In this document: one piece after another, positions 18,432 through 27,111 of the stretch
Position numbering within the stretch: position 1 is the stretch's first letter
Layout: each line of letters begins with the position of its first letter
Origin: Paenibacillus sp. MAEPY2
Lineage (GTDB): Bacteria; Bacillota; Bacilli; Paenibacillales; Paenibacillaceae
Assembly: GCF_000499205.1 (NCBI RefSeq)
Contig: NZ_AWUK01000037.1
Location: forward strand, 1 to 64,000
DNA length: 64,000 bases
Reading direction: 5' to 3'
Made by a program: the position numbers and the translations under genes
The notes under the pieces: generated by a model
What the model was told of the DNA's origin: nothing
What the model saw: only the letters and a program-made list of their open reading frames with translations
The model's database searches: none

Positions 18432-18944
18432 TTGGATTTTAAAGATTATATTCGTGTCATTCCTGACTTTCCACAACCGGGAATCAGCTTCAAAGACATT
18501 ACGACATTGTTGAAGGATGGAGAAATGTACCGCAAGGCGATCAATGAGCTGAAAGTAATGGTTTCGGATCTCAAAATTGACGTTATTGCCGGACCTGAAG
18601 CACGTGGATTCGTTGTGGGCGCTCCTCTGGCGTACGCTCTGGGTGTCGGTTTTGCTCCGATTCGTAAAAGCGGAAAATTGCCTGGAGAGACGATCGAAGT
18701 CGGTTATGATCTTGAATATGGCAAGGATACGCTTGCTATGCATACAGATGCGATCGAAAAAGGACAAAATGTTCTGATTGCGGATGATCTGCTGGCGACA
18801 GGCGGAACGATTGCTACCTCCATTAACCTGATTGAACAATTGGGTGGCAAGATTGTAGGTGCAGCATTCCTGATTGAGCTGTCTGATTTGAATGGACGTG
18901 CAAAATTGCCGGGAATTGATGTATTTACATTGATGAACTACTAG
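18432..18944 (+). CDS. apt: Adenine phosphoribosyltransferase
   Basis: 170 aa, normal length. The TTG start lies six bases after AGGAGGAG. The PRPP loop is VLIADDLLATGGT (114-126), and EARGFVVGAPLA and RKSGKLPGET are family blocks. It salvages adenine to AMP. It sits between recJ and relA as in B. subtilis, but a uracil permease gene on the other strand is inserted before relA. Confidence 0.97.
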   Translation: MDFKDYIRVIPDFPQPGISFKDITTLLKDGEMYRKAINELKVMVSDLKIDVIAGPEARGFVVGAPLAYALGVGFAPIRKSGKLPGETIEVGYDLEYGKDTLAMHTDAIEKGQNVLIADDLLATGGTIATSINLIEQLGGKIVGAAFLIELSDLNGRAKLPGIDVFTLMNY

Positions 18945-19024
18945 AATTCCAGCATTCATTGCTGTTAAATCACGTGAACTGGATCTCCCGTTTCCCGGGA
19001 AATAATATACAGCATTAACTATTT

Positions 19025-19074
19025 GCAAAAAGCCTGTCCCTCAACCTGTAAAGGTGTGAGAGCAGGCTTTTTGC
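19025..19074. terminator. Bidirectional terminator between apt and uraA
   Basis: A 12-bp perfect stem GCAAAAAGCCTG/CAGGCTTTTTGC with a 26-base loop. The A-rich and T-rich arms allow it to act for apt (+) and for uraA (-). Confidence 0.85.
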
Positions 19075-19136
19075 GTTGTACGATGTATAAAATGAAGATG
19101 AATAAACATGGTTCGTTCAGATCAGTCGGCAAGAAA

Positions 19137-20453
19137 TCAATCCGGCGTTTTCTCGGTTAAAGGCTGTTTCTCCGTTTGATCATTCGACCAACCCAGTACT
19201 TCAAATAATTTAAACAACAAGCTCAGCACAATTCCGACGATGGTTGCCAGAGCCATTCCCTTGAGATGTATACCATAAAACGTGATCTCAGTACCACTGA
19301 GTCCGATGACGAGTACAAGGGTGGTTAACAACAGGTTGGTCGGTTTGGCAAAATCCACTTTCTGTTCGACCAGAATACGCAAACCGGATGCTGCAATAAC
19401 TCCGAACAGAAGCAAAGATACACCACCCATAACCGGAACGGGAATGTTAGCTATAAGTGCCGAGAACGTACCTGAGAACGAAAGCACAATGGCAATGACA
19501 GCTGCGCCGCCAATAACATAGGTGGAATAAACTCTTGTAAGAGCCATAACTCCAATATTCTCACCATACGTTGTATTCGGTGTGGACCCAACGAAACCGG
19601 AAAGAATGGTTGAAACGCCGTTTCCGAGCAGGGAGCGATGCAGACCCGGGTCCTTGGACAGATCTTTGCCCACAATGCTGCTCGTTACAAGCAGATGTCC
19701 GATGTGCTCAACAATGACAACAAGGGCGACAGGCAAAATGGTGAAGATGACAGACCAGTCAAATGTCGGTGTTGTTACGGTAGGCAGTGAGATAAAGTCA
19801 GCGTTCGCTATATTCTCGGTTTGCACCTCACCCATAAAGTATCCAAGCACGTAACCGGATACAATCCCGATTAGAATGTGAATGATCTTAGGGAACCCAC
19901 GGAAGGTTACTGCACCAATAACAGTGATCCCAAGAGTAACCATGGCTAAAATAATAGGTTTGGCCTGAGGTACCCAGTCGGGGTTCTCAGCAGGGTTTGA
20001 ATTGATTAGACCAGCCATTCCGGCTGCCACAGGAACAAGCTCGAGACCGATTAGGGCAACAATGGCACCCATAACCGCTGGCGGGAATACCACGTTAATC
20101 CAGCCTGTTCCGGTATATTTAATGGTAAGAGCTACGAGACAGAATACAACTCCCGTTACGATGAACGCTCCAAGCGCCATGGAGTAACCGTTATCGGGGT
20201 GTTCGAGTAATACAAATGACACGGGTGCAATAAAAGCAAAGCTTGATCCAAGATAGGCGGGAATCTTTCCTTTACACATGAGTATGTACAACAATGTTCC
20301 AATACCGTTCATAAGCAAGATCATACTTGGATCGACACCGAACAGGTTCGGCACGAGCACGGTACTGCCAAACATGGCGAACAAATGCTGGAGACTCAGC
20401 AGGGAGCCTGAGCCAAGCGGCATTTTTTGATTAACCTGAATTTCACGTTGCAA
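19137..20453 (-). CDS. uraA: UraA-type uracil/nucleobase permease
   Basis: 438 aa from a TTG (complement of 20451-20453) preceded by AGGAGATGA on the minus strand. About 12-14 membrane helices of the NCS2 family are present. The block GFVGSTPNTTYGENIGVMALT and the preceding VVIVEHIGHLLVTS are typical of uracil permeases of the UraA/PyrP type. I see no PyrR-type attenuator or purine riboswitch upstream, so it may not be part of pyrimidine-operon control. It is a single-gene unit facing apt. Confidence 0.87.
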   Translation of the reverse strand: MQREIQVNQKMPLGSGSLLSLQHLFAMFGSTVLVPNLFGVDPSMILLMNGIGTLLYILMCKGKIPAYLGSSFAFIAPVSFVLLEHPDNGYSMALGAFIVTGVVFCLVALTIKYTGTGWINVVFPPAVMGAIVALIGLELVPVAAGMAGLINSNPAENPDWVPQAKPIILAMVTLGITVIGAVTFRGFPKIIHILIGIVSGYVLGYFMGEVQTENIANADFISLPTVTTPTFDWSVIFTILPVALVVIVEHIGHLLVTSSIVGKDLSKDPGLHRSLLGNGVSTILSGFVGSTPNTTYGENIGVMALTRVYSTYVIGGAAVIAIVLSFSGTFSALIANIPVPVMGGVSLLLFGVIAASGLRILVEQKVDFAKPTNLLLTTLVLVIGLSGTEITFYGIHLKGMALATIVGIVLSLLFKLFEVLGWSNDQTEKQPLTEKTPD

Positions 20454-20493
20454 TGAATGTTCATCTCCTTTTTCCGAAACACAAATCTTCAAT

Positions 20494-20522
20494 ATAGTAC
20501 AGAGTTTCTCTTCATTTAGCAA
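20494..20522 (-). promoter_or_regulatory. Promoter of uraA
   Basis: On the minus strand, TTGCTA (complement of 20517-20522), a 17-base spacer and TACTAT (complement of 20494-20499) form a good sigma-A match, about 40 bases before the chosen start. Confidence 0.65.
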
Positions 20523-20761
20523 TAACATTTTTCGCTGAGCATTGAAAGCTCTATTTATTTTTACAATCTATCCTTCTATTTCGGTAAATAACGGTAATAA
20601 TATATGGTAATTGAGGATGACCTCGAAGCCCTGTGGAGGACTGGGCAAGCTCTTTCGGGAATGATGCATCACGTATAAAAAAATTGGATATATGCTCTTA
20701 TTCGTCAGTAGTTGACGGGAAACGGGCGAAGCGTCATAATTATAGGAAATTACTTTTACGG

Positions 20762-20799
20762 GGAACCTGTGTTGATATTATGTCACGGGTTCCATTTTG
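20762..20799 (+). promoter_or_regulatory. Terminator-like hairpin in the relA leader
   Basis: A 10-bp stem GGAACCTGTG/CACGGGTTCC (one U-G) has a 12-base loop and is followed by ATTTTGT. It ends 28 bases before the relA start. The position suggests attenuation or an RNA-binding site in the leader. The rest of 20523-20761 holds AT-rich promoter-like DNA with repeats of GGTAA and nothing else I recognise. Confidence 0.55.
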
Positions 20800-20826
20800 T
20801 ATAGAAAGGACACGGAACAGATCAGA

Positions 20827-23004
20827 ATGGGCATAGAGCAATTACTCGAGAAGGCCGGGGCATATATCAAAGAACCCGATCTGGTGCGCATACGTGAAGC
20901 TTACGAATTTGCTGATCAGGCCCACCATGGACAGACGCGAAAATCGGGAGAACCGTATATTCTGCATCCGCTTGCGGTTGCCGATATTGTTGTAAACATG
21001 CAGATGGACACCATCTCCATAATTGCAGCGCTTCTTCATGATGTAGTAGAAGATACTACGGTTTCACTTGAAGAAATCCGCAATCATTTCGGCAATACGT
21101 GTGCCATGCTTGTTGACGGCTTGACGAAGCTGGAACGTATTCAGTTCCGCTCCAAGGAAGAACAGCAGAACGAGAACTACCGCAAAATGTTCATCGCCAT
21201 GGCGCAGGACATCCGTGTCATCGTGATCAAATTGGCTGACCGTCTGCATAATATGCGGACACTCAAGTTTCAGTCGGAAGAAAGCCAACGCCGGATTTCA
21301 TATGAAACGTTGGAGATTTTCTGTCCGATTGCGAACCGTCTGGGTATATCTGCGATCAAATGGGAAATGGAGGACATCGCCCTCCGTTATTTGAATCCGC
21401 AGCAATATTACCGAATCGCAAACCTGATGCACAAAAAACGTGCGGAACGTGAGCAATATATAGATACGGTTATGGACGGCATTACGAGCAAGCTGGATGA
21501 GATGGGAATTCAGGCAGACCTGTCGGGTCGTCCTAAGCACATCTACAGCGTGTTCAAAAAAATGACTACGAAAAACAAACAGTTTAACGAGATTTATGAT
21601 CTGCTTGCGATTCGTATTATTGTGGATAACATCAAGGATTGTTATGCTACGCTCGGAATTATACACACGTTATGGAAACCGATGCCTGGACGTTTCAAGG
21701 ACTATATTGCGATGCCGAAGGCGAATATGTATCAATCGCTGCATACCACGGTTGTAGGTCCCAACGGTGAACCGACTGAAGTTCAGATTCGGACATGGGA
21801 TATGCATCGCACTGCTGAATTCGGGATTGCTGCCCACTGGGCCTACAAAGAAGGCGCTGCGAACGGAAATAATTTTGAAGATAAAATTACGTTCTTCCGC
21901 GAGATTCTTGAACTTCAAAATGAAGCACAGGATGCGTCTGAATTTGTAGAATCACTCAAAATGGATTTCTTCTCCGATCTGGTGTTTGTATTCACGCCAA
22001 AAGGTGAAGTTATCGAATTGCCTACCGGATCTGTTCCATTGGATTTTGCGTACAGAATCCATACAGAGGTGGGTAATCGGACGATTGGTGCGAAAGTAAA
22101 TGGTCGTATCGTTCCGCTTGATTATCATCTCAAAACGGGCGACATCATTGAAATTTTGACATCCAAACATTCTTACGGACCGAGCCAGGACTGGCTTAAA
22201 ATTGCAAAATCCTCTCACGCACGAGCGAAGATCAAGCAATGGTTCAAGAAGGAACGGCGCGAAGAAAACGTTGAAAAGGGACGAGACAGTTGCGAACGTG
22301 AACTTAAGCGCATGGGGCTTGATCCATCTGCCTGGATGACGGACGATAAGTTGCAGGAAGCAGCTAAAAAGTATGCCTTCAATGATATTGAGGATATGCT
22401 CGCAGCGGTTGGATTCGGTGGCATTACGGCTGCTCAGATTGTGACCAAAGCAACGGAGAAACTCCGCAAGGAGCAGGAAGAATCCAGCTTGCTGGAACTG
22501 AATTCCGAGATGCGAGAGCTGAAGCCTGCACCTGAACGCAAAAACCGTCCGACCAATGGCATTCGTGTCAAAGGCATAGACAATTTGCTTGTTCGTTTTG
22601 CGCGCTGCTGTAACCCTGTACCAGGGGATGCTATTATCGGGTATGTTACACGTGGGCGCGGGGTTTCCGTGCATCGCAGTGACTGTCCAAATATTCCGTC
22701 CAGTACGGATGGAGAAGAAGCAGCTCGCGTCATTGAAGTCGAGTGGGAAGAGAACATTGAAGCCAACTACAGTGTGGATATTGAGATTACGGGCCATGAT
22801 CGCAATGGTTTACTCAATGAAGTGCTTCAAGCTGTTTCCGAAAGTAAAACCAATATATCTGCCGTCACCGGACGTACAGATAAAAATAAATTAGCATTGG
22901 TGCACGTCACAATTCTGATACGTAATACGGAGCATCTGCATTCGGTTGTGGAACGAATCAAACGGGTGAAAGATGTCTATTCTGTGCATCGGATTATGCA
23001 GTAA
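20827..23004 (+). CDS. relA: Bifunctional (p)ppGpp synthetase/hydrolase
   Basis: 725 aa from the ATG starting MGIEQLLEKAG; no strong ribosome binding site is close, as GAAAGGA is 16 bases away. Order of domains: HD hydrolase (HDVVED at 71-76), synthetase (RPKHIYSVFKKM block; RFKD matches the RXKD signature of bifunctional enzymes), TGS (VFVFTPKGEVIELP), a conserved-cysteine region (FARCCNPVPGD) and ACT at the C-terminus. It makes and breaks the alarmone of the stringent response on starved ribosomes. dtd follows after 12 bases. Confidence 0.96.
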   Translation: MGIEQLLEKAGAYIKEPDLVRIREAYEFADQAHHGQTRKSGEPYILHPLAVADIVVNMQMDTISIIAALLHDVVEDTTVSLEEIRNHFGNTCAMLVDGLTKLERIQFRSKEEQQNENYRKMFIAMAQDIRVIVIKLADRLHNMRTLKFQSEESQRRISYETLEIFCPIANRLGISAIKWEMEDIALRYLNPQQYYRIANLMHKKRAEREQYIDTVMDGITSKLDEMGIQADLSGRPKHIYSVFKKMTTKNKQFNEIYDLLAIRIIVDNIKDCYATLGIIHTLWKPMPGRFKDYIAMPKANMYQSLHTTVVGPNGEPTEVQIRTWDMHRTAEFGIAAHWAYKEGAANGNNFEDKITFFREILELQNEAQDASEFVESLKMDFFSDLVFVFTPKGEVIELPTGSVPLDFAYRIHTEVGNRTIGAKVNGRIVPLDYHLKTGDIIEILTSKHSYGPSQDWLKIAKSSHARAKIKQWFKKERREENVEKGRDSCERELKRMGLDPSAWMTDDKLQEAAKKYAFNDIEDMLAAVGFGGITAAQIVTKATEKLRKEQEESSLLELNSEMRELKPAPERKNRPTNGIRVKGIDNLLVRFARCCNPVPGDAIIGYVTRGRGVSVHRSDCPNIPSSTDGEEAARVIEVEWEENIEANYSVDIEITGHDRNGLLNEVLQAVSESKTNISAVTGRTDKNKLALVHVTILIRNTEHLHSVVERIKRVKDVYSVHRIMQ

Positions 23005-23016
23005 GGAGCCTGTAAG

Positions 23017-23478
23017 ATGAGGGTGCTTGTACAACGCTGTAAAGAGGCTCAGGTGACCGTTGGGGACGAGCTGACGGGAAGAATTGAATCCGGATTGATG
23101 TTACTCGTGGGCATTACACATGAGGACACAGAGAAGGATGCCATATATTTGGCAGACAAAATTGCTGGACTTCGAATCTTTGAGGATGAGCAGGAAAAGA
23201 TGAATCTCAGTTTGATGGATGTGGGCGGGGCTGTATTATCTGTCTCACAATTTACATTGTACGGGGATTGTCGCAAAGGGAAACGCCCAAGCTTTGCAGC
23301 GGCAGCCAGACCTGAAGCGGCAGAATTGTTGTATGAAACATTTAATCAGCTGTTACGGGATAAAGGAATTCAGGTGGAAACCGGGCGTTTCGGTGCGATG
23401 ATGGATGTGACTTTTACCAATTGGGGACCCGTGACTTTAATGCTCGAAAGCCCTATTCGTCAAGAGGCACATGCATAA
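23017..23478 (+). CDS. dtd: D-aminoacyl-tRNA deacylase
   Basis: 153 aa, of which about 145 are the family core. The SQFTLYGD block (active-site Thr) and the NWGPVT motif (cis Gly-Pro) are both present. It removes D-amino acids and glycine from mischarged tRNA. TAAGGAG overlaps the relA stop and serves as its ribosome binding site. Confidence 0.97.
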   Translation: MRVLVQRCKEAQVTVGDELTGRIESGLMLLVGITHEDTEKDAIYLADKIAGLRIFEDEQEKMNLSLMDVGGAVLSVSQFTLYGDCRKGKRPSFAAAARPEAAELLYETFNQLLRDKGIQVETGRFGAMMDVTFTNWGPVTLMLESPIRQEAHA

Positions 23479-23553
23479 TTGATTGGGGAACAGGCCATAA
23501 TGAGGGATAATTCGGTTTATAACATAAGATGATCAAAGGAGTACCCCACCCTT

Positions 23554-23721
23554 ATGCGCCAATCCGTCAAGGAAACCCGTTCCCGAATAGAACCTTTGCT
23601 TCTACCTGGAAACCTGTATGAGTCCCTGAAGCTTGCCCGCGCTGCTGCCGAATGTGCAACAACAATTTGGGCCCTTCAGGATTCGGATAAAGGGGAGCAG
23701 AGCCGTCTTCCGCGTGACTGA
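23554..23721 (+). CDS. Hypothetical 55-aa protein
   Basis: A short ORF starting MRQSVKETRSR and ending SRLPRD. AAAGGAG (23535-23541) lies 12 bases before its ATG, rather far. The middle (EPLLLPGNLYESLKLARAA) looks helical and amphipathic. A strong terminator follows within 45 bases, which fits a short gene. I do not recognise it, and it could be a chance ORF. Confidence 0.4.
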   Translation: MRQSVKETRSRIEPLLLPGNLYESLKLARAAAECATTIWALQDSDKGEQSRLPRD

Positions 23722-23763
23722 GTGCGGACAGTATTCGATTAAATATTTAGGTAACAAAAGCGA

Positions 23764-23801
23764 AAAAGTTTTGATTCGATCATCGAATCAAGGCTTTTTT
23801 T
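23764..23801 (+). terminator. Terminator after the dtd/small-ORF unit
   Basis: A perfect TTGATTCGAT/ATCGAATCAA palindrome, flanked by AAAAAG and CTTTTTTT. Confidence 0.85.
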
Positions 23802-23868
23802 GTTAGGAAGCTTAATCATTTCGGAGTTGGAGTGTTTAATCAAAGTCAAAATAATACAGGTTCGTCTT

Positions 23869-23921
23869 GTTATAAATGACTCTGGTTAGGGTAATAACAG
23901 AACGAGGCACGATGGCGTGCC
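23869..23921 (+). promoter_or_regulatory. Possible promoter and inverted repeat before the PfpI gene
   Basis: GTTATA (23869-23874), 14 bases, GGGTAA (23889-23894) resembles the general-stress sigma-B pattern, and GGCACG/CGTGCC (23906-23921, loop ATGG) is an inverted repeat just downstream. Whether this organism has sigma-B is unknown from the window. The remainder of 23802-24008 shows nothing else. Confidence 0.25.
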
Positions 23922-24025
23922 AGGTTCAGTGTTTATTACGGGCAATGAACAAGAAATGTAGAATATAAGTTTCTGCGATTACCCGATTTCAAGAAATTTC
24001 GAACACGGAAAGGAGAACATACGTT

Positions 24026-24532
24026 ATGAGTAAAGTTGCTTTTTTATTGGCGAATGATTTTGAAGATTCGGAAATGCAGGTACCATATGATGAGGTGAAA
24101 AAAGCCGGACACGATGTGGAAATTATCGGCTTGAAAGCAGGAGAGACACTGAAGGGTAAAGGTGGTAAAGCCTCCTACACTTCAGACAAAGCGATTTCCG
24201 AAGTCTCTGCTTCCGATTATGATGCGGTTGTGATTCCAGGGGGATCTTCTCCAGAGAATCTACGTACAGATGCGCACATTCTGAAATTCGTGACGGAGAT
24301 CAACAGTGCGAAGAAACCAATCGCTGCGATTTGTCACGGTCCTCAAATTTTGGCGTCTGCCAATCTGTTGAAAGGTCGGACAATTACGTCCTATCCACCG
24401 CTCAAGGATGACATGGTGAACGCGGGAGCAGAATTTAAGGACCATGAAGCTGTTGTAGACGGCAACTATATTACTTCCCGAACACCTGCCGATGAGCCAG
24501 CATTTGTCCGCGAGCTGCTAAAAGTTATTTAA
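24026..24532 (+). CDS. DJ-1/PfpI family (type 1 glutamine amidotransferase-like) protein
   Basis: 168 aa. AAAGGAG is about ten bases upstream. The nucleophile elbow is AAICHGPQIL (C103-H104) and an acidic residue is near position 13, as in PfpI/YraA/YhbO-type proteins. Such proteins are described as proteases or glyoxalase/deglycase-type stress enzymes; which applies is not visible. It lies in a cluster of small stress-type genes. Confidence 0.9.
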   Translation: MSKVAFLLANDFEDSEMQVPYDEVKKAGHDVEIIGLKAGETLKGKGGKASYTSDKAISEVSASDYDAVVIPGGSSPENLRTDAHILKFVTEINSAKKPIAAICHGPQILASANLLKGRTITSYPPLKDDMVNAGAEFKDHEAVVDGNYITSRTPADEPAFVRELLKVI

Positions 24533-24644
24533 TGATATGGAGTCAGATAACTATCCGTTAAAAATGATTACGTTATAGGGTGGAACTGGAAGCTTCTAAA
24601 TTTAGGTTTCATCCAGCATTTATTCCGATAAAGGAGGGTTTGAC

Positions 24645-25091
24645 ATGACAAAACATATTCAGGCGTATTTTCGGACCGAGGACGAGGCGGAGGGAGCAAG
24701 AACTTCACTTCAGACGTTCCGTACTGAGCATTTGGAAGTAGGGCAACTGGACAGTGCAGTTGGCAGAGACAAGCGGATTATGGTACCTCTGGTGCCTTAT
24801 AACACAGCAGGTGGCGTAGGAACCAATGGAGCTATGGGTGTGGGTGCAGCACCCGGGGTTCCCGCTAGTGAAAATGTAATTCCGGTCGTCAGTAATGTGG
24901 ATCGCGATACCGAGAGAGGTTCCCGTGATAATGTCAATGAAGATGGCGACCTGTTGGATGCTGCGGATGTGTCCTCGGCTGATTATGATGATCTGCATTA
25001 TGTTTTGTCTGCCAAAGTAAGGGATGAAGATTATGAGGAAATCGTTCATAAACTTCGCTCTAACCAAGCTTATGTGGAAGAATTGAATTAA
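24645..25091 (+). CDS. Two-part protein with Gly-rich hinge, possible stress protein
   Basis: 148 aa. A strong AAAGGAGGG site lies upstream. The N-terminal 35 residues (HIQAYFRTEDEAEGARTSL) and the C-terminal 40 (DDLHYVLSAKVRDEDYEEIV) each look like a strand-helix-strand half, joined by a Gly/Ala/Pro-rich linker (about residues 52-75) and an acidic stretch. No cysteine or signal peptide is present. It resembles the general layout of YflT/GS17M-type stress proteins, but I do not recognise the family. Confidence 0.7.
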   Translation: MTKHIQAYFRTEDEAEGARTSLQTFRTEHLEVGQLDSAVGRDKRIMVPLVPYNTAGGVGTNGAMGVGAAPGVPASENVIPVVSNVDRDTERGSRDNVNEDGDLLDAADVSSADYDDLHYVLSAKVRDEDYEEIVHKLRSNQAYVEELN

Positions 25092-25102
25092 CATGTAAAA
25101 GA

Positions 25103-25152
25103 GAGCCCTTGCAAGGCCTGGATTCGTGTCAGGAGCCTTTGCAGGGGCTTTT
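25103..25152 (+). terminator. Terminator after the two-part protein gene
   Basis: A long stem AGCCCTTGCAAGGC/GCCTTTGCAGGGGCT (near perfect, loop about 18) is followed by TTTTATTAT. Confidence 0.9.
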
Positions 25153-25192
25153 ATTATGTAGAAAAAAATGAATTATAAAGCGCTGTCATTTT

Positions 25193-25219
25193 TGTAATAT
25201 TACTGTAATATTAGTTACA
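25193..25219. repeat. Tandem palindromic TGTAATATTA motif
   Basis: TGTAATATTA occurs at 25193-25202 and again at 25204-25213, 11 bases apart, and the first copy contains the perfect palindrome GTAATATTAC. A one-helical-turn spacing is what a dimeric regulator would use. A TATAAT hexamer lies 29 bases downstream (25242-25247). Confidence 0.45.
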
Positions 25220-25285
25220 TAAGCCTTTAACATAGCCCGTTTATAATAACACACATGACCCCCTTTTTTTATATATCCTTTGAGC

Positions 25286-25314
25286 CTGCACACCGTGTGC
25301 AGGTTTTTTTTTTG
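25286..25314 (+). terminator. Strong terminator with no gene before it
   Basis: CCTGCACAC/GTGTGCAGG is directly followed by ten T. It is 134 bases after the previous terminator, with only the TGTAATATTA repeat and a TATAAT between, so it may end a short non-coding RNA. From 25315 to 25550 I see only one small hairpin (GATTGG/CCAATC, 25452-25475) and no gene. Confidence 0.85.
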
Positions 25315-25551
25315 AGATGAAAATGTATATGTTTGGGGCGAAGCTTACCCCGTATTTAAATTTTTGATAGAATAGAGAGATGGATTTAAACATTTTAAAG
25401 CGAATTGTTTTCATAGTTAGGCAACATTGGTCGGTAAATGAAGCTTCTAGCGATTGGGCTCAGGCGAATCCAATCCTAATCCTATGATAGAGATTGTGAG
25501 TAATTCATCGCCAGAGTGATCCGTCATATTCCAGATGAACATATACTCGCT

Positions 25552-25593
25552 GAAACGGCCCTCGCCCTTATATAAGAGCGGGGCAGCCGTTTC
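25552..25593 (+). promoter_or_regulatory. Long leader hairpin before the SEC-C gene
   Basis: GAAACGGC/GCCGTTTC outer arms enclose CTCGC/GCGGGG and the CTTATATAAG palindrome, giving a nearly continuous stem. It ends about 120 bases before the SEC-C start. No T-run follows, so it is a structured leader rather than a plain terminator. Confidence 0.5.
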
Positions 25594-25712
25594 TGCTTAT
25601 GGAAATTGACAAGTTATATAGAATGCCTCGTTTGAGAAATGAAACCTATAATGCTAAAGCAACAGTGTTCTCATGCGAAATGGCTAGTGAAAGATTTAAG
25701 GGGGAATTAGTT

Positions 25713-26981
25713 TTGAGTAAGGTTGGAAGAAATGATGTATGCCCATGCGGAAGCGGGAAAAAATATAAGAAATGCTGTCTGGACAAGGAGCCCTCTGCGG
25801 TAGAATCCGTACTGCGGCTGATATCAACCGAGCAGCCTGTCCAGGAAGCCTCGATTCAGCCTGAGAGCAAACTGACCTTGACCAAGCTGAAAAAGATGGT
25901 AGCGCAAGAACTGAAATGGGCGCATCCGGCTCACGAACAGCTGGCCCTGCAGCTTATTGAGGACATGAGGAACCAATACGAGCGGGAGTTGATTTTGGAA
26001 GCTCTGGTGCTATGGAATGGATATTCCCGTCAGACCCGCCCTACTGTGAAGAAGACAGGCTCGTTCTGTGCCGCAATCGAGTATCTGCTGTCCGAGGAAT
26101 ACGGCTTCAATGTTTCGAAGGATGAGCTGGCCGTTAAATATGAGGTAACGACAGCAACGATCTCCCGAAAGGTTAGGGAGATGTTCAATTACATCGAAGA
26201 ATATGGCATGGGCGGCGAAACGGACGAGCTGATGATTCTGAACAGCCCAGGTACAGCGAAGGACAAAGCGCAGGCTCTGCTGTATAAGGCCATGGAAGCC
26301 AGTTCTTCCAAACGCAGAATACAGCTGGCGGAAACAGCGCTGGAGATGTATTCTGACAGCTCTGATGCGTATCTTATTCTGGCTGAGGAATCGGACAATG
26401 AGTCTGATGCACGGGCTTACCTCAAGGCTGGAATCGCTGCTGGCGAACGCGAACTGGGCGAACTGTTTTTTGAGAAGAACAAGGGGGACTTCTGGGGGCT
26501 TCATGAGACTCGTCCATATATCCGGATATGCAAAAGCTACGCCGAATCCTGCTGGTTTGGCGGAGATGCCGAAGAAGCGGCACAAATCCTGGAGCATATT
26601 TTGGAGCTTAATACGGAAGACAATACCGGAGCGCGTTACCTGCTCGCTGCTGTGTATTTGTACAGCAACCAATTGAAGCAGGCAGAGCAACTGCTGGAGA
26701 AGTATGGGAAAGGTGACGCCGCAGCCGCCTTTGCCTATGACCAGATCATTCTGGAGTATAAGAAGAACGGAATCACCTCCCAGCTCAAAATGCTGTACCG
26801 TGTGGCCCGGGGCGTGAACAAGCATGTGCCTGATTATCTGCTGGGTTTGAAGCGGCTGCCGCATAACCTCCCTGATTTTGTCGGAATGGGGGATTCCGAC
26901 GAAGCGATTGAATATGTCATTATGCACTCCCGTCTATGGGCGAATGTGCCGGATCTGGTGAAGTGGATGCTGAAACAATAG
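25713..26981 (+). CDS. SEC-C zinc-motif protein with HTH and helical repeats
   Basis: 422 aa. The TTG at 25713 is eight bases after AAGGGGG (25698-25704); upstream in-frame ATG codons lack a site. The N-terminal VGRNDVCPCGSGKKYKKCC is a SEC-C zinc motif (C10, C12, C21, C22), as at the end of SecA. Then comes a helical region (about 50-110), a helix-turn-helix-like segment (KDELAVKYEVTTATISRKVREMF, split over about 144-166), and from about 190 a series of helical, TPR-like repeats (DAYLILAEES, AAQILEHILELN, ARYLLAAVYLYSNQLKQAE). Similar proteins are annotated only by domain. DNA binding or a chaperone-like role is conceivable, neither shown. Confidence 0.82.
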   Translation: MSKVGRNDVCPCGSGKKYKKCCLDKEPSAVESVLRLISTEQPVQEASIQPESKLTLTKLKKMVAQELKWAHPAHEQLALQLIEDMRNQYERELILEALVLWNGYSRQTRPTVKKTGSFCAAIEYLLSEEYGFNVSKDELAVKYEVTTATISRKVREMFNYIEEYGMGGETDELMILNSPGTAKDKAQALLYKAMEASSSKRRIQLAETALEMYSDSSDAYLILAEESDNESDARAYLKAGIAAGERELGELFFEKNKGDFWGLHETRPYIRICKSYAESCWFGGDAEEAAQILEHILELNTEDNTGARYLLAAVYLYSNQLKQAEQLLEKYGKGDAAAAFAYDQIILEYKKNGITSQLKMLYRVARGVNKHVPDYLLGLKRLPHNLPDFVGMGDSDEAIEYVIMHSRLWANVPDLVKWMLKQ

Positions 26982-26995
26982 AGATATAAGAAGGC

Positions 26996-27036
26996 AACAG
27001 AAGTTGGAATTTATTTGATGAAATCCAGCTTCTGTT
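26996..27036 (+). terminator. Hairpin after the SEC-C gene
   Basis: A 12-bp stem AACAGAAGTTGG/CCAGCTTCTGTT (one U-G) with an AT-rich loop, 14 bases after the stop. There is no clear T-run, so termination is likely but not certain. Confidence 0.6.
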
Positions 27037-27111
27037 AGCTTGATATCTATGGACCCCGCATCCCGTACGGCGTGTGAGAATTTTTTTAGTGCTATCTTTT
27101 TGTGTTAGCCC

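Noticed and set aside
26010..26927. Long antisense frames over the SEC-C gene, and similarly over relA, hisS, aspS and alaS
   Set aside because: They mirror well supported genes, lack ribosome binding sites and show no family motifs.
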